This document shows, piece after piece, positions 5,066 through 7,617 of a stretch of 7,617 nucleotides of DNA. How positions within the stretch are numbered: position 1 is the stretch's first letter; each line of letters starts with the position of its first letter. A program made the translations under genes and the position numbers. The notes beneath the pieces were generated by a model that saw only the letters and a list, made by a program, of their open reading frames with translations, had not been told where the DNA came from and searched no databases. The DNA comes from Anaerolineales bacterium (GTDB lineage: Bacteria > Chloroflexota > Anaerolineae > Anaerolineales > Villigracilaceae): assembly GCA_017882065.1 (NCBI GenBank), contig JADGQD010000094.1, positions 1 through 7,617 of the forward strand. Reading direction: 5' to 3'.

Positions 5066-6459
5066 GCGCACCGTTCTTATGGATTTTCCTTCCGCTCACT
5101 CTGGCAGGCTTCCTCATGCTGCTGCGCAACCAGAAAGTGATTGCCCTGATTGCCTGTATTTTCACCCTTATCCTTACTCTGGCTGCCTGGTTGCTCCCGC
5201 TTGACACTGCCATAACAATCGGGAACATGTCCTTCAAACTTTCATCTTCGTTCGAAATTCTGGGACGGCATCTCATTCTAGGCTCCGCCGACCGGTCTTT
5301 GCTAGCCCTGATTTACGGCTCAGCAATCGTCTGGTTTGCCGTCGCTCCCGCAGTAAAGACAGCCCGCCGCCTAACTTCTCTGGGATTGGCAATCACCGCC
5401 CTGTTGGTAGCCGCGCTGGCAGTCGAACCGTTCCTTTACGCTGCTCTGCTAATCGAAACGGCTGTACTTCTTTCCATTCCTCTGCTTTCGGCGCCAGGGC
5501 AAAGACCCGGCAATGGGTTGATCCGCTTTTTGATTTTCCAGACTCTCGCCATGCCGTTCATTCTTTTTTCCGGCTGGTTGTTGGCCGGGATCGAGGCCAA
5601 CCCCGGTGACTTGGGATTAGTACAACAAGCGGCCATCCTGATCGGTCTGGGTTTTTCCTTCCTGCTGGCAGTTTTCCCTTTCTATAGTTGGATCCCCTTG
5701 TTGACGGAGGAATCGTCGCCCTACACAGTCGGCTTTATTCTGTGGATGTTCCCCACAGTTACCATATTCTTCGGGTTGGGATTTTTGGATCACTACACCT
5801 GGCTGCGCGATGCGCCCGCCCTGGGGACCGTTTTAACTACTGTTGGTGTACTCATGGTTGTTAGCGGCGGTCTCCTAGCCGCCTTTCAACAGCACCTGGG
5901 ACGCATCATGGGGTATGCTGTCATCATAGAGACGGGGTTCTCCATACTGACCCTCAGCCTGAGGGGAACAGTGGGGCTGAATATTTTCTTCATGCTCTTC
6001 ATTCCCCGGACCCTCAGTTTGGTTGTTTGGGCACTCGCCTTAACCATTCTGAAAGAGCATTCACCGACGCTTATCCTGAGCGACATCAGAGGCCTGGTAC
6101 GCATCTGGCCTTTCGCGACTTCCGGTCTGGTGCTGGCAAACCTGGCATTGGCTGGAATGCCTTTACTGGCCGGGTTTCCGCCTCACCAGGCCATCTGGGA
6201 GGGGCTGGCCTCAACATCTCTGTCTGTTGTCATCTGGGTGCTGCTCGGTAACCTCGGCCTTTTCTTCAGCGCAATCCGCGTGATGTTGGCTTTCTCCGCC
6301 GCTCCCGAAGGAGCCCCCTGGGAATCTCGAGAAACGGCCGCGCAGCGCATCCTCTTTGCCATCAGCTTCCTGGCTCTCCTCCTGCTGGGATTATTCCCAC
6401 AATGGGTGCTGCCGTTGTGGACAAAACTTCCGGCAATTTTTACTCACCTGGGGCAATAG
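5062..6459 (+). CDS. Antiporter-type membrane protein, NuoM/N (HyfF)-like, lacking key lysines
   Basis: A 465-residue polytopic protein of the proton_antipo_M type with about 13-14 helices. Conserved landmarks can be followed along it. The TM5 glutamate is Glu132 in LLIETAVL. The TM7 motif is GFSFLLAVFPFYSWIPL at 197-213, where complex I subunits have K...PFHxWLP. The segment LGRIMGYAVI at 279-288 corresponds to DLKRLLAYSS. LAGMPLLAGFPPHQAIW at 363-379 corresponds to LAGiPplaGFigK. The scaffold is kept, but the TM7 lysine is replaced by a small or hydrophobic residue, the motif His is Tyr208, the DLKR lysine is Gly280, and the TM12 lysine appears as His375. The start overlaps the previous stop as ATGA and has a strong ribosome binding site. 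It ends the operon. It could be a non-pumping scaffold, or use other proton-transfer residues. Confidence 0.8.
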   Translation: MSAPFLWIFLPLTLAGFLMLLRNQKVIALIACIFTLILTLAAWLLPLDTAITIGNMSFKLSSSFEILGRHLILGSADRSLLALIYGSAIVWFAVAPAVKTARRLTSLGLAITALLVAALAVEPFLYAALLIETAVLLSIPLLSAPGQRPGNGLIRFLIFQTLAMPFILFSGWLLAGIEANPGDLGLVQQAAILIGLGFSFLLAVFPFYSWIPLLTEESSPYTVGFILWMFPTVTIFFGLGFLDHYTWLRDAPALGTVLTTVGVLMVVSGGLLAAFQQHLGRIMGYAVIIETGFSILTLSLRGTVGLNIFFMLFIPRTLSLVVWALALTILKEHSPTLILSDIRGLVRIWPFATSGLVLANLALAGMPLLAGFPPHQAIWEGLASTSLSVVIWVLLGNLGLFFSAIRVMLAFSAAPEGAPWESRETAAQRILFAISFLALLLLGLFPQWVLPLWTKLPAIFTHLGQ

Positions 6460-6502
6460 CCCAATTTCATAATCATCCCAGGCAAGCAGACTCGACTACA
6501 AC

Positions 6503-6690
6503 TTACTGTTTCTTGGATAAATCCGTGAACCTTGAATAATCAAAATACAGGTAATTACAGCAATTTTACTGCTTCTTGCATAAACTTCTGAACTCGCTGT
6601 TTTCGAATTGCGAGCAATTCCGGGAATTTTACTGTTCTTGTATAAATACCTGAACTTTGAATGATCAAAATACAAGCAATTATAGCAATT
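6503..6690. repeat. Three tandem 63-bp imperfect repeats
   Basis: Units begin with TTACTG at 6503, 6566 and 6629, an exact 63-bp period; the third unit is 1 base shorter. By hand alignment units 1 and 3 agree at about 54 of 63 columns. Unit 2 agrees with unit 1 at about 40, with its middle (about 6594-6624) replaced by a different segment. That segment contains CTCGC/GCGAG arms and the dyad AATTCC-G-GGAATT (6616-6628). Confidence 0.8.
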
Positions 6691-6694
6691 TGGG

Positions 6695-6748
6695 TTCACA
6701 TATCTGCGCAGTACCTTGTGATTCACATCTTTGTGCAGTACCCTGCAA
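6695..6748. repeat. Two tandem 27-bp imperfect direct repeats
   Basis: Units 6695-6721 and 6722-6748 both begin TTCACAT and share GCAGTACC; 21 of 27 positions match by eye. They start 4 bases after the 63-bp array and have a different sequence. Confidence 0.65.
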
Positions 6749-6758
6749 GAACGCCCCA

Positions 6759-6788
6759 GATTCCCAGAGAAACGGTTCTCTGGGAATC
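6759..6788. other. Perfect 13-bp stem-loop with 4-base loop
   Basis: Arms 6759-6771 and 6776-6788 (GATTCCCAGAGAA and its complement) flank the loop ACGG. The stem is very stable, but no T run follows in either direction, so a classical intrinsic terminator is not supported. It could still end or protect the 3' end of the membrane-operon mRNA. Confidence 0.6.
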
Positions 6789-6811
6789 GGTGTGGAAATG
6801 ATGTAAATAGG

Positions 6812-6844
6812 GGGTGTTGGGCGGTCCTCACCCGCCCAACACCC
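6812..6844. terminator. GC-rich perfect 13-bp stem-loop, possible terminator
   Basis: Arms GGGTGTTGGGCGG (6812-6824) and its exact complement (6832-6844) flank a 7-base loop. On the plus strand only a broken T-rich stretch (TCGTATCTTT) follows. It sits between the end of the membrane operon and the promoter of the next gene, where a terminator would be expected. It may equally be a palindromic repeat element. Confidence 0.4.
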
Positions 6845-6918
6845 TCGTATCTTTCCATCTACCATGGGAATTCCCGAAAACCAAAAGAAACTAAGATCAG
6901 GAATTATGCGAGAAGCAG

Positions 6919-6924
6919 TATAAT
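6919..6924 (+). promoter_or_regulatory. Consensus -10 element of the coiled-coil gene
   Basis: A perfect TATAAT places transcription start near 6931, giving a leader of about 50 bases. No good -35 is visible at 16-18 bp upstream (ATCAGG region). Confidence 0.5.
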
Positions 6925-6927
6925 CTA

Positions 6928-6941
6928 AAGGATAAATCCTT
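6928..6941. promoter_or_regulatory. Inverted repeat AAGGAT-AA-ATCCTT at the predicted transcription start
   Basis: A perfect 6-bp dyad with a 2-base centre lies 3 bases after the -10 hexamer and covers the predicted start point. An operator is possible; no regulator is seen. Confidence 0.3.
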
Positions 6942-6966
6942 ATCAACAATTTTCTCCCACGCCATC

Positions 6967-6971
6967 GGAGG
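6967..6971 (+). promoter_or_regulatory. Ribosome binding site of the coiled-coil gene
   Basis: GGAGG, 8 bases before ATG 6980, fixes the start of the partial gene. Confidence 0.75.
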
Positions 6972-6979
6972 CAATACAA

Positions 6980-7617
6980 ATGGAATTTGAACAAATCATC
7001 AAGCGCCTGGACTGGCTGGATGAAGAGCATCGTAAAGATAAAAGCACCATTGAAACTCTTACACAACGTGCGAGTGGTCTTGAAGGCGACCTGAAAGCCG
7101 CCAATAAAAAAATCAAGGAACTCACCACCCAGATGTCACACCTGTCCTCGTCGGCTGCCCGCATCGAACAGTATGACACTGCCCTGACTCAGCAACGCAC
7201 GGAACTTGTCAAATATATTGACGATTTGGATAAAAAACGCCAGGACCAACAACCAGAAATTGACAAACGCTATCAAATCCAGTTTGATGGCATTAACAAG
7301 TCGGTCGCCGACCTGCGCAAAACAAAAGAAGTCATCGCTGAGATCAAGCACGAACTCAAGGCCTGGGCCGTTGAAGAGACTCGTCTCAGCAGACTTAGCG
7401 CCGATTGGGAAATGCGCATGCAAGCCATGGTCAAGACTGTTGAAGATGTTCAGCGTGCACAAAAAGCCACCGAAGAACCACGCCGCCAGGATGCCAAACG
7501 TTTGGCCGATCTTCAAGGAGAACTCAGCGCAGCGCGCAAACGCCTGGACGAATCGCGCGAGAAAAACGACCTGTTTACCGACAGCATCCGGCGCATCGAG
7601 ACCCGTCTCAATGAAAT
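6980..7617 (+). CDS. Coiled-coil protein of unknown function, 3' end cut by the window
   Basis: An open frame with no stop to the window edge; 212 residues read by translation from ATG 6980. It begins MEFEQIIKRLDWLDEEHRK and is rich in Glu, Lys, Arg, Gln and Asp, with almost no hydrophobic clusters, no signal peptide and no membrane helix, so it should be a cytoplasmic alpha-helical rod. A clean heptad pattern is visible: I24, L27, A31, L34, L38, A41, I45, L48, M52, L55, A59, I62 occupy successive a/d positions. Prolines at 92 and 167 probably break the rod into segments. It has its own promoter and ribosome binding site, so it is likely a separate transcription unit. Similarity to SMC-like or myosin-like proteins would be expected from coiled-coil composition alone and should not be read as function. 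Confidence 0.75.
   Translation, partial: MEFEQIIKRLDWLDEEHRKDKSTIETLTQRASGLEGDLKAANKKIKELTTQMSHLSSSAARIEQYDTALTQQRTELVKYIDDLDKKRQDQQPEIDKRYQIQFDGINKSVADLRKTKEVIAEIKHELKAWAVEETRLSRLSADWEMRMQAMVKTVEDVQRAQKATEEPRRQDAKRLADLQGELSAARKRLDESREKNDLFTDSIRRIETRLNE

Larger units (their letters stand above)
6460..6979. other. 520-base non-coding, repeat-rich intergenic region
   Basis: AT-rich compared with the flanking genes in its left half. It holds three 63-bp tandem repeats, two 27-bp direct repeats, two perfect hairpins and a promoter for the downstream gene. Minus-strand open frames cross it, but their translations merely echo the repeats and they have no credible ribosome binding site, so I treat the region as non-coding. 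Confidence 0.6.

Noticed and set aside
6503..6690. CRISPR array
   Set aside because: Units are contiguous and diverged throughout, with no constant repeat alternating with unique spacers, and no cas gene is present.
6496..6858. Minus-strand 120-codon open frame over the repeats
   Set aside because: The translation reflects the DNA repeats and hairpins, no ribosome binding site is evident and no family is recognisable.
6680..7066. Minus-strand 128-codon open frame
   Set aside because: It runs antisense through the promoter and start of the coiled-coil gene and ends in the repeat region, with no supporting signals.
7136..7516. Minus-strand 126-codon hydrophobic-looking open frame
   Set aside because: It is fully antisense to the coiled-coil gene; antisense of Glu/Lys-rich codons commonly yields Phe/Leu-rich frames.

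Overview
The window carries seven protein genes in two divergent blocks plus a repeat-rich intergenic stretch. The organism is most likely a bacterium of the Chloroflexota, perhaps class Anaerolineae. This is an inference from moderately GC-rich coding sequence, a TtuA/TtuB-type tRNA thiolation pair and the style of the complex I-like membrane proteins. It is not proven by any single marker, and no rRNA or tRNA gene was seen.

Left block, minus strand (1-2833). Transcribed right to left, it holds a diacylglycerol-kinase-family lipid kinase and a PlsC-family acyltransferase, coupled by a 4-base ATGA overlap. It then holds a 63-residue ubiquitin-like sulfur carrier ending in Gly-Gly (TtuB-like) and an adenine-nucleotide alpha-hydrolase-type tRNA thiolase (TtuA-like) that runs off the left edge. 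The first pair converges on phosphatidic acid and phospholipid synthesis. The second pair is a sulfur-carrier and thiolase couple for 2-thiouridine formation in tRNA.

Right block, plus strand (2922-6459). Three tightly packed genes encode only integral membrane proteins: a NuoL/M/N-like antiporter-type protein (518 aa), a NuoK/HyfE-like protein (194 aa) and a second NuoM/N-like protein (465 aa). The order resembles hyfB-hyfE-hyfF of hydrogenase-4, but no hydrophilic, redox or quinone-site subunit lies next to them within the window. Several lysines normally essential for proton transfer appear replaced. This orphan, degenerate antiporter-like module is the most interesting content here.

Intergenic stretch (6460-6979). 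About 520 bases hold three 63-bp tandem repeats, a 27-bp direct repeat pair, two perfect 13-bp-stem hairpins and then a promoter. The promoter reads into a partial plus-strand gene (6980 to the right edge) for a long, highly charged coiled-coil protein of unknown function.

The two blocks diverge from a short shared region (2834-2921). It holds a strong ribosome binding site for the kinase, an extended -10 promoter almost touching the start codon of the first membrane gene, and a perfect 12-bp palindrome between them.
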